Program-made: the position numbers and the translations under genes | Notes under the pieces: generated by a model | The model's input: the letters and a program-made list of their open reading frames with translations, nothing else | The model's database searches: none | Told to the model about the DNA's origin: nothing | Shown: one piece after another, positions 5,443-12,410 of the stretch | Numbering within the stretch: position 1 is the stretch's first letter | Layout of the letters: each line of letters begins with the position of its first letter | DNA from: JAQGMO01 sp050954505 | GTDB taxonomy: Bacteria; Pseudomonadota; Gammaproteobacteria; Burkholderiales; Burkholderiaceae_D | Assembly: GCA_050954505.1 (NCBI GenBank) | Contig: JBPBPY010000410.1 | Coordinates: forward strand, 1-12,410 | Direction: 5' to 3' | DNA length: 12,410 nt

Positions 5443-7371
5443 TCAGTGCACCTGGACATCATCGGGCTCATCGGTGACATCTTCAATGCGATGCATCTCG
5501 ATCTCTTCTGCCTTCGTCTGCGGGTTTTTGTGACCCAGCGAAGTCACCCTGGCGCGCACGCTGGCCAGCAGGTGATCCAGCGGACCGAGCTGGGCAAGCA
5601 AGGTCGTCACGAACATCAGCACACCTGTCAGAGCGGATACGTCCAGGTTACGCTCCAGCGCCTGCAAATGGCCCATATGGTTGCTCTGTCCTGGTATCTC
5701 ATGGCGTTTGTCGATCTTGTCGAAACTGTAGACCAGCAGACCGACCATGGCTCCCCACCACATTGCGTTGAGGTAATTCGATGGCAACAGCGCGGCGTTG
5801 GTACTGCCCTTGGCAAACTTGACCGACTTGCTTGCCGCATCGCTGTAGACGTTTTTCAGGGTATCGGTCACGCTGCGGGCGGGTGTCGTGGTCGTATGCG
5901 TTTCGACCTTCTTGAGAAAATCAGGCTGAGCCAGCAAGTTCATGCCCTCCGTTGGCTTGAGCAGCAAGGCATGGTTCAACTTCTTTCCCAAGGCGGCAAA
6001 CACGGCAGCACCGGTCCAGTCAAGCATGCTGTCTACCCACAAATGCCTTTTCCTGTCGGGTACGGTGATTTGTCCTACCAACAGTCGGAATGCAATATTC
6101 TTTGTTGTCGTCAGTACCCCGGCCAGTACGGCCGAGACGATGACGGTGCGCCATTTCGGTGGCAGCGACTCCAGCAGCGCAGGCAATTCGATTGTTTTTG
6201 CGGCGTTGTACAGCATTGGGTTAATTACGGCAAGAAAGCCTGAAGCAATGCCCTTGTCAGGAGCGGTAATCAAGAATCCTGCCAGAACGCCTTGCAGGAA
6301 CGGTGGCAGACTGGTTCGTTGCAGGGCGGGAACCAGGCCCTGGAATGCCGCAACGACGCCGCTGCCATACCCGATGCTGCCGAGAGCCCCGCTGAGCATG
6401 CGCAGCATCGCATCCCTCTTCAGCATGCCCTCGATCAGTTGCTGTGCCTTCAATGGTGTGTCATAGCCTCTGGCATGCAGTTCCTTGGCACGCACGCCGC
6501 ACAAGACCTGAAGCGACTGCCTGTCACCGTTTTCACCGCCATCCTTGACTTTGAGGAAGGTGCCAAACTTTTCCATCAGGTGGTCGGCGATCGCCTGGAC
6601 CTTGAAAGTCAGGATCGGTGCCGTGCTTTCAAGATAACGGGCGCGTTCTGCATCGGCCCTGGCGATGGTCGCGGCTTTTTCTTCCGGCGACAACTTGGAG
6701 GTATCCGGGAACAGCGCTTCCATATCGGCACTGAATGCCGCACCCGGCTTGTGATTGTCAATGTTTTCCAGCGGCCCAAGCTGGGGCGGGCCCTCCTGGG
6801 CCGCCAGCAATCCCTGCGCTTCCTGTTGCTGATGATACTGCAGGCTCGAGTCCAGCAACGCCATTTCTTCTTCCCGATAGTAATAGCGTGCAATCAAGCT
6901 GTCGATACTGTTACGGCCGCTTTCCTGGTTTGCATCCTCTGCGGGCGAATTGTCTTGCGAGTCGGCGCCAGTCAGGGAGTATGCGCTTGCAGCGGCGGCC
7001 GCAGCGGCTGTCTCGCTATTGATTTCCTCGGTGATGCGTGCGAGTTCGGATTGGAACTTTGCCGGGTTGTGCGCGATCTCTTCAAGCGAGCGGTACATTT
7101 CGACACGGAAGTCATTGTCCAACTCGTTGATCTGTTTCATCAAGTCGGCAATGATGTCGTTGGCCTGCGGTATCTGGCTGGGCGTCAACGGTGGCAAGCC
7201 AAGCCGGTGACGTGCTACCTGATCGCTTGCAACTGAGCGCGGGGTGGGCGGCGGCGCTGCCTGGGCTTGGGTCGGTCCGGGCGCATTGCCGGCAGCCGCG
7301 GTATTGTCATTGCGTGCAACTTCCAGGACCTTTAAATCCTGCGGCATTTTGACTTGATTATGAATTGCCAT
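5443..7371 (-). CDS. Candidate type III secreted effector with C-terminal membrane segments
   Basis: I do not recognise a family for this 642-residue protein. The first about 70 residues are Ala/Pro/Thr/Gln-rich and likely disordered, as in many type III effectors. Residues about 70-320 are polar and helical, with Gln/Glu-rich parts and a run of Ala at 122-128. From about 326 there are repeated hydrophobic stretches: 326-350, 357-383 (interrupted by a charged PDKG), 408-422, 451-462, 534-550 and 578-598. The C terminus is acidic and polar. This layout suggests insertion into a host membrane. HopM1-type effectors have a comparable plan and size, but I claim no homology. Supporting context is a hrp-box-like promoter upstream, a CesT-like chaperone next door and its own terminator. 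I chose ATG 7371, which has AGGTG upstream on the - strand; the frame is open up to an ATG at 7581, upstream of the promoter. ATG 7452 is an alternative. Confidence 0.68.
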   Translation of the reverse strand: MAIHNQVKMPQDLKVLEVARNDNTAAAGNAPGPTQAQAAPPPTPRSVASDQVARHRLGLPPLTPSQIPQANDIIADLMKQINELDNDFRVEMYRSLEEIAHNPAKFQSELARITEEINSETAAAAAAASAYSLTGADSQDNSPAEDANQESGRNSIDSLIARYYYREEEMALLDSSLQYHQQQEAQGLLAAQEGPPQLGPLENIDNHKPGAAFSADMEALFPDTSKLSPEEKAATIARADAERARYLESTAPILTFKVQAIADHLMEKFGTFLKVKDGGENGDRQSLQVLCGVRAKELHARGYDTPLKAQQLIEGMLKRDAMLRMLSGALGSIGYGSGVVAAFQGLVPALQRTSLPPFLQGVLAGFLITAPDKGIASGFLAVINPMLYNAAKTIELPALLESLPPKWRTVIVSAVLAGVLTTTKNIAFRLLVGQITVPDRKRHLWVDSMLDWTGAAVFAALGKKLNHALLLKPTEGMNLLAQPDFLKKVETHTTTTPARSVTDTLKNVYSDAASKSVKFAKGSTNAALLPSNYLNAMWWGAMVGLLVYSFDKIDKRHEIPGQSNHMGHLQALERNLDVSALTGVLMFVTTLLAQLGPLDHLLASVRARVTSLGHKNPQTKAEEIEMHRIEDVTDEPDDVQVH

Positions 7372-7551
7372 GTGACTGCACCTATCGAGGCGTTGAATGA
7401 ATGTACATCGGAATCGGGGTGGAACAGCCACACCGGCCAGGGCATTTGGCATCGTCCGCAGCAATCGACCGGTGCTGGAATGCCGCTTTCTCTGCGCATA
7501 AATCGGGTTCACTGTTTCCGTATTCCATCGAAGACGATGGAAGATTGGATA
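7372..7551 (-). other. Long 5' leader of the effector gene
   Basis: About 180 bases separate the hrp-box-like element from the chosen start codon. It contains an in-frame ATG at 7452, whose extra residues are rich in Arg, Cys and Phe and do not look like effector N terminus, and the weak AGGTG ribosome binding site just before 7371. No other gene or clear hairpin was seen in it. Confidence 0.4.
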
Positions 7552-7579
7552 TATGTGTGTTTGGACAATGCTTAGTTCC
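7552..7579 (-). promoter_or_regulatory. hrp-box-like element upstream of the effector gene
   Basis: On the - strand: GGAACT (7579-7574), 15-base spacer, ACACATA (7558-7552). Against GGAACC-N15/16-CCACNNA there are two differences, one in each half. The upstream half GGAACT followed by AA is the same as in the box at 4471, and the spacer length is equal. It points toward the effector gene about 180 bases away. Confidence 0.55.
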
Positions 7580-7744
7580 ATTCAAGGCAATGACCAATCC
7601 TGAAATTGACGTTGATCTGTAAGGAAGTTGCGCGATCGCAAGAATTTGCCCGTCCAGTGGCCTGCGGTAGATTCGCGTGCAGGCCGACCAGGCCATGGCG
7701 CTGCGCTGCGCTTGCCGCTTGCGCGCTTGCGCCTGGCGGGCCGA

Positions 7745-7774
7745 TTCCAGCAGCGCAGGCCAAACAGGTACAAT
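7745..7774 (+). promoter_or_regulatory. Possible sigma-70 promoter of rimO
   Basis: TACAAT at 7769-7774 is a good -10 element (consensus TATAAT). The -35 region is poor; the best candidate is TTCCAG at 7745-7750 with an 18-base spacer. The site lies 50 bases before the rimO ATG, in the divergent space between the effector gene and rimO. Bases 7580-7744 hold no gene that I can support. Confidence 0.4.
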
Positions 7775-7824
7775 AGCGGCTTCGCTTTTTGCGCATCCTC
7801 TTCAGCTCACTGCAGCCATCCGCC

Positions 7825-9186
7825 ATGTCCATCGTCACTACAGAAGTCCCTAAAGTCGGTTTTGTTTCGCTCGGTTGCCCGAAGGCGCTGGTCGATTCCG
7901 AGCAAATCCTCACGCAGCTGCGTGCGGAAGGGTATGACACAGCCAAATCCTACGAGGGAGCGGACCTGGTGATCGTCAACACCTGTGGTTTCATCGACGC
8001 AGCCGTGCAGGAGTCGCTCGATGCGATTGGCGAAGCACTCAGTGAAAACGGCCGCGTCATCGTCACCGGCTGCCTGGGTGCCAAAAAGGATGAGCAGGGC
8101 GACGACATCATTCTCAAGGTGCACCCGAAGGTGCTGGCCGTCACCGGCCCGCATGCGCTTGGTGAAGTCATGGATGCAGTCCATGTGCACCTGCCCAAGC
8201 CCCATGCACCGTTCATCGACCTGGTGCCGGCGCAGGGAATACGCCTGACGCCGAAACACTATGCCTATTTGAAGATCTCGGAAGGCTGCAACCACCGTTG
8301 CAGCTTTTGCATCATTCCATCGATGCGTGGCGACCTGGTGTCGCGTCCGATTGCCGACCTGATGCTGGAGGCAGAAAACCTGTTCAAGGCCGGCGTCAAG
8401 GAATTGCTGGTCATTTCGCAAGACACCAGCGCCTACGGCGTCGATGTGAAATTCCGTACCGGGTTCTGGAATGGCAAGCCGGTCAAGACCCACATGACGC
8501 AGCTCGTCGGTGCCCTCGGTGAACTGGCTGCATCGTACGGCGCCTGGGTGCGACTGCACTATGTATATCCCTATCCGCATGTGGATGCCATCATTCCCTT
8601 GATGAATGGCGAAAACATCGTGCCCTACCTGGACGTGCCTTTGCAGCATGCCCATCCCGATGTCTTGAAGCGCATGAAGCGCCCGGCCAATGGCGAGAAA
8701 AATATCGAGCGCATCCAGGCCTGGCGCGCACTGTGCCCCGACCTGACCATACGCTCGACGTTCATTGCCGGCTTTCCTGGCGAGACCGAAGCCGAGTTCC
8801 AGTATCTGCTCGATTTCCTGGAAGAGGCGCAGATCGACAGGCTTGGCTGCTTCTCGTATTCGCCTGTCGATGGCGCCACCGCCAACCTGCTCGACAATCC
8901 CGTGCCGGAGGAAGTGCGCGAAGAACGCCGTGGCCGCGTCATGCTGCTGCAGGAAGGCATTTCGAAAAAGCGCCTGCAAGCCAAGGTCGGCAAGACCATT
9001 CGCGTGCTGATCGATGAAGTCAACCGTGACGGTGGCGTTGGACGCTCGGCCGCCGACGCACCCGAGATCGATGGCGTGGTGTACGTCAAGCCCCCGTATG
9101 AACCGCATTTGAAGCTCAAGGTTGGCGAATTCGTCGATGTGCTGGTCACCGCGGCCGATGCGCACGACCTCTGGGCCAAGGCCTGA
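7825..9186 (+). CDS. rimO: RimO, ribosomal protein uS12 (S12) methylthiotransferase
   Basis: RimO is a radical-SAM enzyme with two iron-sulfur clusters that methylthiolates the beta carbon of a conserved Asp in ribosomal protein S12. The N-terminal UPF0004 domain carries the three cluster cysteines Cys18 (SLGCPKALVDSE), Cys54 (NTCGFI) and Cys83 (TGCLG). The radical-SAM CxxxCxxC is Cys155, Cys159 and Cys162 (EGCNHRCSFCIIP). Further signatures are SMRGDLVSRP, YLDVPLQHAHPDVLKRM, TFIAGFPGETEAEF and FSYSPVDGATA. The C-terminal TRAM domain occupies about 385-453. LGCPKALVDSE and the PxMRGxxxSRP type sequence separate RimO from the tRNA enzyme MiaB. I chose ATG 7825, which puts the first strand a few residues in; an upstream in-frame ATG at 7789 lacks family support. 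The stop overlaps the next gene by one base. Confidence 0.97.
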   Translation: MSIVTTEVPKVGFVSLGCPKALVDSEQILTQLRAEGYDTAKSYEGADLVIVNTCGFIDAAVQESLDAIGEALSENGRVIVTGCLGAKKDEQGDDIILKVHPKVLAVTGPHALGEVMDAVHVHLPKPHAPFIDLVPAQGIRLTPKHYAYLKISEGCNHRCSFCIIPSMRGDLVSRPIADLMLEAENLFKAGVKELLVISQDTSAYGVDVKFRTGFWNGKPVKTHMTQLVGALGELAASYGAWVRLHYVYPYPHVDAIIPLMNGENIVPYLDVPLQHAHPDVLKRMKRPANGEKNIERIQAWRALCPDLTIRSTFIAGFPGETEAEFQYLLDFLEEAQIDRLGCFSYSPVDGATANLLDNPVPEEVREERRGRVMLLQEGISKKRLQAKVGKTIRVLIDEVNRDGGVGRSAADAPEIDGVVYVKPPYEPHLKLKVGEFVDVLVTAADAHDLWAKA

Positions 9187-9824
9187 TGCGAGTGCAGCCA
9201 ATGCCACGCCACCGGGTGGTGCAGTGTCTTGCCGTGGCCGGTTGGATGCTGTGCGCCGCCGGGTCGGCGCTGGCCGCCGGAGCTGCAGCCGCACCTGCAG
9301 CAGCAGCCGATGCGCAAAGCGGGCAGGGCACGCCAGCGCTGCCACCGCCCATGCCGGGCATGCAGAGTGCGCCTGCAGCACATGTTGCGCACACTGCCAA
9401 TCAAGCAAATCAAGCCAATCAAGCCGGTCAGCCAAGGCCGGCTGACCAGGCCACTCAGGCCAATGAATCGCCGCAGGCGCAGCCTGCCCGTGCCGCTGGC
9501 AGCATGGATGAAGGCAATGCCGCCGGCGTCAGGGCGGCGGTTTTGCGCGGCACCCTTGGCGATGCCCAGGTCCAGGCCAGCCTGCGTCCAAAGAATCCGG
9601 CGGAGGATGGCATCGAAGGCGAATACTTTGTGTTCGGCGGCAAACAGCACATTTTGCTGGCCGGTGAAATCGATGGCGAAGCGCTGTGGATGGAAGAATC
9701 GGAAAACGGCGTCGAAGTTTCGGGCCAATGGGAAGGCACACGCAAAGGCGATGTTGTCGAAGGCACCTGGCAATCCGTCGATGGCAGCGTGAGCAAGCCG
9801 TTCCAGCTGAAGATCATGCCTTGA
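9186..9824 (+). CDS. Exported protein of unknown function with a low-complexity linker
   Basis: Not recognised. The 212-residue product starts with a basic n-region and a hydrophobic core ending in SALA-AG, a good signal peptidase I site near residue 30, so export to the periplasm or beyond is likely. Residues about 31-115 are a disordered linker rich in Ala, Pro and Gln, with Asn-Gln-Ala repeated three times at 72-80. The C-terminal domain (about 118-210) looks like a small beta structure: alternating strands with GEYFVFGGKQHILLAGEIDG, a WMEESENG turn, GQWEG and a GTWQS repeat of the GxW type, ending PFQLKI. The ATG overlaps the rimO stop by one base, so it is probably translated from the rimO message. 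Met6 (ATG 9201) is an alternative start that would keep the signal peptide. Confidence 0.8.
   Translation: MRVQPMPRHRVVQCLAVAGWMLCAAGSALAAGAAAAPAAAADAQSGQGTPALPPPMPGMQSAPAAHVAHTANQANQANQAGQPRPADQATQANESPQAQPARAAGSMDEGNAAGVRAAVLRGTLGDAQVQASLRPKNPAEDGIEGEYFVFGGKQHILLAGEIDGEALWMEESENGVEVSGQWEGTRKGDVVEGTWQSVDGSVSKPFQLKIMP
9399..9425 (+). repeat. Three tandem 9-base repeats inside the linker of the exported protein
   Basis: AATCAAGCA, AATCAAGCC and AATCAAGCC lie head to tail and in frame, each coding Asn-Gln-Ala. Because the unit is nine bases long, copy-number changes would lengthen or shorten the linker without a frameshift. Confidence 0.85.
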
Positions 9825-9961
9825 CTTGACTTGATTGATCTTTGCAACCACCGGTGTGCCGGTCCACGGCCGCACCCTTGCCCTGGCTGCGCCGTGCAGC
9901 CGATGTTCAAAGCCGGCCTGCGCAGCCGGTTGTCCACGATTGATTCCTGAGCGGAGTTTGT

Positions 9962-11131
9962 GTGAGCACTGAAAAAAAATCCCTGCAGACCAGACTGGTC
10001 CACAGTTCCTATTCGCCGCCGGAAGGATTTGCCGCATTTCCCTCGGCCATCCACCATGCGTCCACGGTGCTGTTCAAGGATGTTGCTGCCTTGCGCTCGC
10101 GCAGCTGGCAGAACAAGAGCGGCTATACCTACGGTTTGCACGGCACGCCGACCACCTTTACGCTCGAAGCCCGTCTCGCTGCAATCGAAAACGGCAGGTT
10201 TTGCCTGCTGGCGCCCAGCGGCCTGGCAGCCATTTCGATGATCGACCTGGCATTGCTCAAAAGTGGCGACGATGTGCTGTTGCCCGACAATGTCTACAAC
10301 CCCAATCGCGACCTCAACGACTGGCTGGCGCGCGACTTCGGCATCAGTGCGCGCTACTACGACCCCATGATCGGCGCCGGCATCGAGGCACTTATTCTGC
10401 CCAATACCCGCCTGGTCTGGACTGAAGCGCCCGGTTCGGTGTCGATGGAAGTGCCCGACATTCCGGCCATCTGCCGCGTTGCCCACGCCCATGGCGCGCT
10501 GGTGGCGCTCGATAACACCTGGTCGGCCGGCATTGCCTTTGCCGGCTTTGAACATGGCGTCGATGTCATCATGCAGGCGCTGACCAAGTACCAGTCCGGC
10601 GGCTCGGATGTGCTCATGGGGGCAGTCATCACCCGCGACGACGCCTTGAACCAGAAGATCGCCATGGCGCACATGCGTCTTGGCATGGGTGTGTCGGCCG
10701 ACGACACCTGGCTGGTGCTGCGCGGCTTGCCAACCCTGAAGCTGCGCTTCGAAGCCCATGATGCCAGCGCACGCAAGGTCGCCGGCTGGCTCAAGGCACG
10801 GCCAGAGATCAGCCGCATGCTGCACCCGGCATTCGAGGACTGCCCGGGGCATGCGCACTGGAAGCGTGATTTCACCGGCGCAGGGGGATTGTTTTCGGTG
10901 ATCTTCGACAAGCGCCATGATGAAGCGGCAACCGACCGGTTTGTCGATGCACTGCAGCTGTTCAAGATCGGTTTCAGCTGGGGTGGCTCGAACAGCCTGT
11001 GTGTACCGTACCGCATGGCCGCCATGCGTGGCAATTGGCCGGCGCAAGGGCAGCTGCTGCGTTTCAACATCGGGCTCGAAGATGCCGATGACCTGATCGC
11101 CGATATTGCCCAGGCGCTCAAGGTGCTGTGA
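9962..11131 (+). CDS. metC: Cystathionine beta-lyase (PLP-dependent, Cys/Met metabolism family)
   Basis: This cytoplasmic enzyme cleaves cystathionine to homocysteine, pyruvate and ammonia in methionine synthesis. The 389-residue length fits. Family marks are AIHHASTVLF (29-38), YTYGLHGTPTTFTLEARLAAIENG (55-78; Tyr57), LAPSGLAAI (83-91), EAPGSVSMEVPDI (155-167), LDNTWSAG (183-190; Asp184 contacts the PLP ring nitrogen) and ALTKYQSGGSDVLMG (206-220; Lys209 binds PLP). The GLHGTPT form, in place of the YSRTGNPT of cystathionine gamma-synthases, and the SWGGSNSL motif near the end favour MetC. The start is GTG at 9962, with GGAG at 9953-9956 five bases upstream; there is no ATG near. The 137 bases before it hold short GC-rich inverted repeats but no clear promoter. 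Other sulfur-amino-acid lyases of the family remain possible. Confidence 0.93.
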   Translation: MSTEKKSLQTRLVHSSYSPPEGFAAFPSAIHHASTVLFKDVAALRSRSWQNKSGYTYGLHGTPTTFTLEARLAAIENGRFCLLAPSGLAAISMIDLALLKSGDDVLLPDNVYNPNRDLNDWLARDFGISARYYDPMIGAGIEALILPNTRLVWTEAPGSVSMEVPDIPAICRVAHAHGALVALDNTWSAGIAFAGFEHGVDVIMQALTKYQSGGSDVLMGAVITRDDALNQKIAMAHMRLGMGVSADDTWLVLRGLPTLKLRFEAHDASARKVAGWLKARPEISRMLHPAFEDCPGHAHWKRDFTGAGGLFSVIFDKRHDEAATDRFVDALQLFKIGFSWGGSNSLCVPYRMAAMRGNWPAQGQLLRFNIGLEDADDLIADIAQALKVL

Positions 11132-11258
11132 TTTGACCGGTCACAATGATCACGCGTCCAGTGGAGGCGGTCTCGCCCGGATGCGTTACATTGCTGGTTC
11201 ACAAGGCACGCTTGACTGCCGCAATTTTAAAATCGCTCTGCATACTCCAGGAGACCGC

Positions 11259-11474
11259 ATGTCTGAACATATCTACAAGATCGTCGAATTGGTCGGCACC
11301 TCGACCACGGGCAGTGATGACGCCATCAACAACGCCATCCTCAAGGCTGGCCAGACCCTGCGCAACATCGACTGGTTCGAAGTCGTGCAAACGCGCGGCC
11401 ATGTCGAGGAGGGCAAGATCGCCCACTATCAGGTGACGCTGAAAGTCGGTTTCCGCCTCGACGACGTCGCTTGA
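11259..11474 (+). CDS. Dodecin family flavin-binding protein
   Basis: Dodecins form hollow dodecamers that bind and store or shield flavins (FMN, riboflavin or related). The 71-residue protein is the normal size and shows the family pattern throughout: HIYKIVELVGTS at the N terminus, SDDAINNAILKAGQTLRNIDWFEVVQTRG in the middle and a last strand HYQVTLKVGFRL. Trp39 in the DWFEV motif is the residue that stacks on the isoalloxazine ring in characterised members. The frame is open upstream, but ATG 11259 is preceded by AGGAG at 11249-11253 with five bases between, a near-ideal ribosome binding site. It stands alone, 127 bases after metC, and converges with the GGDEF-EAL gene, whose stop is 15 bases beyond its own. 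Confidence 0.95.
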   Translation: MSEHIYKIVELVGTSTTGSDDAINNAILKAGQTLRNIDWFEVVQTRGHVEEGKIAHYQVTLKVGFRLDDVA

Positions 11475-11481
11475 TGTCCGA

Positions 11482-11510
11482 AGCTGGTGTCAACGCACCA
11501 GCTGTTCTTC
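11482..11510 (+). terminator. Probable terminator between dodecin and the convergent EAL gene
   Basis: Perfect 8-base inverted repeat AGCTGGTG (11482-11489) and CACCAGCT (11496-11503), loop of six, followed on the + strand by GTTCTTCC, a weak T-rich tail. It starts 8 bases after the dodecin stop and overlaps the last codons of the opposing gene. The - strand tail is not T-rich, so it serves the dodecin gene better. Confidence 0.55.
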
Positions 11511-12410
11511 CAGATTGGCGCTGTACAGCGCCAGAAACGCCTCTGCCGGCAACGGTTTGCTGAACAGATATCCTTGTATCTCGTCGCAGTGCCGGCTTTG
11601 CAGATAAGCCAGTTGTTCAGGCAGCTCCACCCCCTCGGCCACCACCTTGATCTTCAGGCTCTTGCCCATGGCGATGATTGCATCGGCAATGGCCGAGTCA
11701 GAAGGGTCGCCAGGCGCGTCGGTAATGAAGGAGCGATCGATCTTGATGATATCGATGGGAAATTGCTTCAAGTGCGACAACGAGGAATAGCCAATGCCGA
11801 AATCGTCGATGGCAATGCGCATGCCTAGCGACTTCAAGCCCGAGAGCACGGCAACGGTGGTGCCGATGTCACGCATCATCATGCTTTCGGTAATTTAAAG
11901 TTCCAGCAGCGACGGGTCCATTCCGGTTTCGGCAAGCGTGGCGGCAATATCGTCGAGCACGTTTTCATCGGCGAACTGGCGCGCCGACAGGTTCACTGCA
12001 ATGTGAAGGGCGGGCAAACCCAGTTGTTTCCAGCCCTGGTTCTGCAGACACGCCTCCCGCAAGATCCACTTCGTCAGCGGCACGATCAAACCGGTTTCTT
12101 CCGCCAGGGCGATGAATTCCTCCGGCTGCAACAGACCGCGTTGCGGGTGCAGCCAGCGCACCAGGACTTCGCCGCCGGTAATCCGCGCACTGCGTGCTTC
12201 CACCTTGGGCTGATAATGCAATACCAGCTCGTTGCGCTCGATCGCGTGGCGCAACGCCGACTCCAGTGCCAGCTGTGCGGCAAAGTGGGAATCCATCTGG
12301 GCGGAATAAAACTGGAAATTGTTCTTGCCTTCATCCTTGGCGCGATACATGGCGACATCGGCATGTTTCATCAGCGAGAATTCATCACGGCCATCTTCCG
12401 GGAAAATGCT
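11490..12410 (-). pseudogene. GGDEF-EAL protein with an in-frame stop in the EAL domain, 5' end outside the window
   Basis: Proteins of this type make or break the second messenger cyclic di-GMP. The frame enters from the right edge with the end of a GGDEF domain (SIFPEDGRDEF, then ADVAMYRAKDEGKNNF). An EAL domain follows: GGEVLVRWLHP (EVL in place of EAL), PEEFIALAEETGLI, AVNLSARQF, then after the stop AIDDFGIGYSSL, IIKIDRSFI, VVAEGVE and IQGYLFSKPL. All other catalytic motifs are intact. A TAA at 11895-11897 interrupts LEL-stop-ITES, where the family has LELEITES; the lost residue is a metal-binding Glu. Both sides are in the same frame, so one G-to-T change (GAA to TAA) explains it. The phosphodiesterase should be inactive if the stop is real. 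The second piece has an ATG at 11882 but lacks half the domain. A sequencing error is the main alternative. Confidence 0.85.

Noticed and set aside
5359..6243. Long + strand open frame (294 codons) opposite the effector gene
   Set aside because: Its product is rich in His, Gln and Cys with no domain pattern, there is no ribosome binding site, and the opposite strand has a coherent protein with terminator and promoter.
6292..7236. Long + strand open frame (314 codons) opposite the effector gene
   Set aside because: Same reason: it is an antisense shadow with Cys/Arg/His-rich composition and no recognisable motif.
7807..9435. 542-codon - strand open frame opposite rimO
   Set aside because: Antisense to a fully recognisable rimO; long open antisense frames are common in high-GC genes.
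9455..11047. 530-codon - strand open frame opposite the exported protein and metC
   Set aside because: Antisense shadow of two well-supported genes, with no family pattern of its own.
11134..11143. Perfect 10-base palindrome TGACCGGTCA just after the metC stop
   Set aside because: Too short and single; no loop or T-run for a terminator and no second copy to suggest an operator.
11212..11233. TTGACT and TAAAAT as a promoter for the dodecin gene
   Set aside because: The spacer is only 10 bases, far from the 16-18 needed, and no better -10 element lies at the right distance.

Overview
The window reads as a chromosomal stretch from a betaproteobacterium, most likely of the Oxalobacteraceae/Herbaspirillum kind. 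This is inferred from high-GC coding style, the lpxD-fabZ-lpxA-lpxB-rnhB-rRNA/tRNA methyltransferase order, and the presence of Hrp-type type III secretion signals. I could not run any search, so the taxonomy is an inference.

Left part (1-4441, all + strand): a tightly packed lipid A and housekeeping operon. It holds the 3' end of lpxD, then fabZ, lpxA, lpxB, rnhB and a SpoU/TrmH-family RNA 2'-O-ribose methyltransferase. Neighbouring genes overlap by 1-4 bases or lie within about 10 bases. FabZ makes the acyl chains that compete with the 3-hydroxyacyl-ACPs used by LpxA and LpxD, and LpxB joins the two acylated sugars. LpxA carries Met at the known chain-length ruler position, which predicts a C10 3-hydroxyacyl preference.

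Middle part (4442-7824): an accessory island inserted between housekeeping genes. A small CesT-like type III secretion chaperone (+ strand) lies downstream of a near-consensus hrp box (GGAACT-N15-CCACTTA). It faces, tail to tail, a 642-residue protein on the - strand with an Ala/Pro/Thr/Gln-rich N terminus and several hydrophobic segments in its C-terminal half. A second, one-mismatch hrp box (GGAACT-N15-ACACATA) lies about 180 bases upstream of that protein. Together these look like a HrpL-controlled effector and chaperone pair. I do not recognise the effector family. Between the two genes lies a low-complexity tract that can be read as an Ala/Lys-rich peptide, followed by a strong terminator hairpin for the effector gene.

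Right part (7825-12410): housekeeping and miscellaneous genes. rimO (ribosomal protein S12 methylthiotransferase) overlaps a secreted protein of unknown function. These are followed by a cystathionine beta-lyase (metC-like) with a GTG start, a dodecin flavoprotein, and a convergent GGDEF-EAL gene running off the right edge. The EAL domain of that last gene is cut by one in-frame TAA, exactly where a metal-binding Glu is expected, so it is either a young pseudogene or a sequence error.
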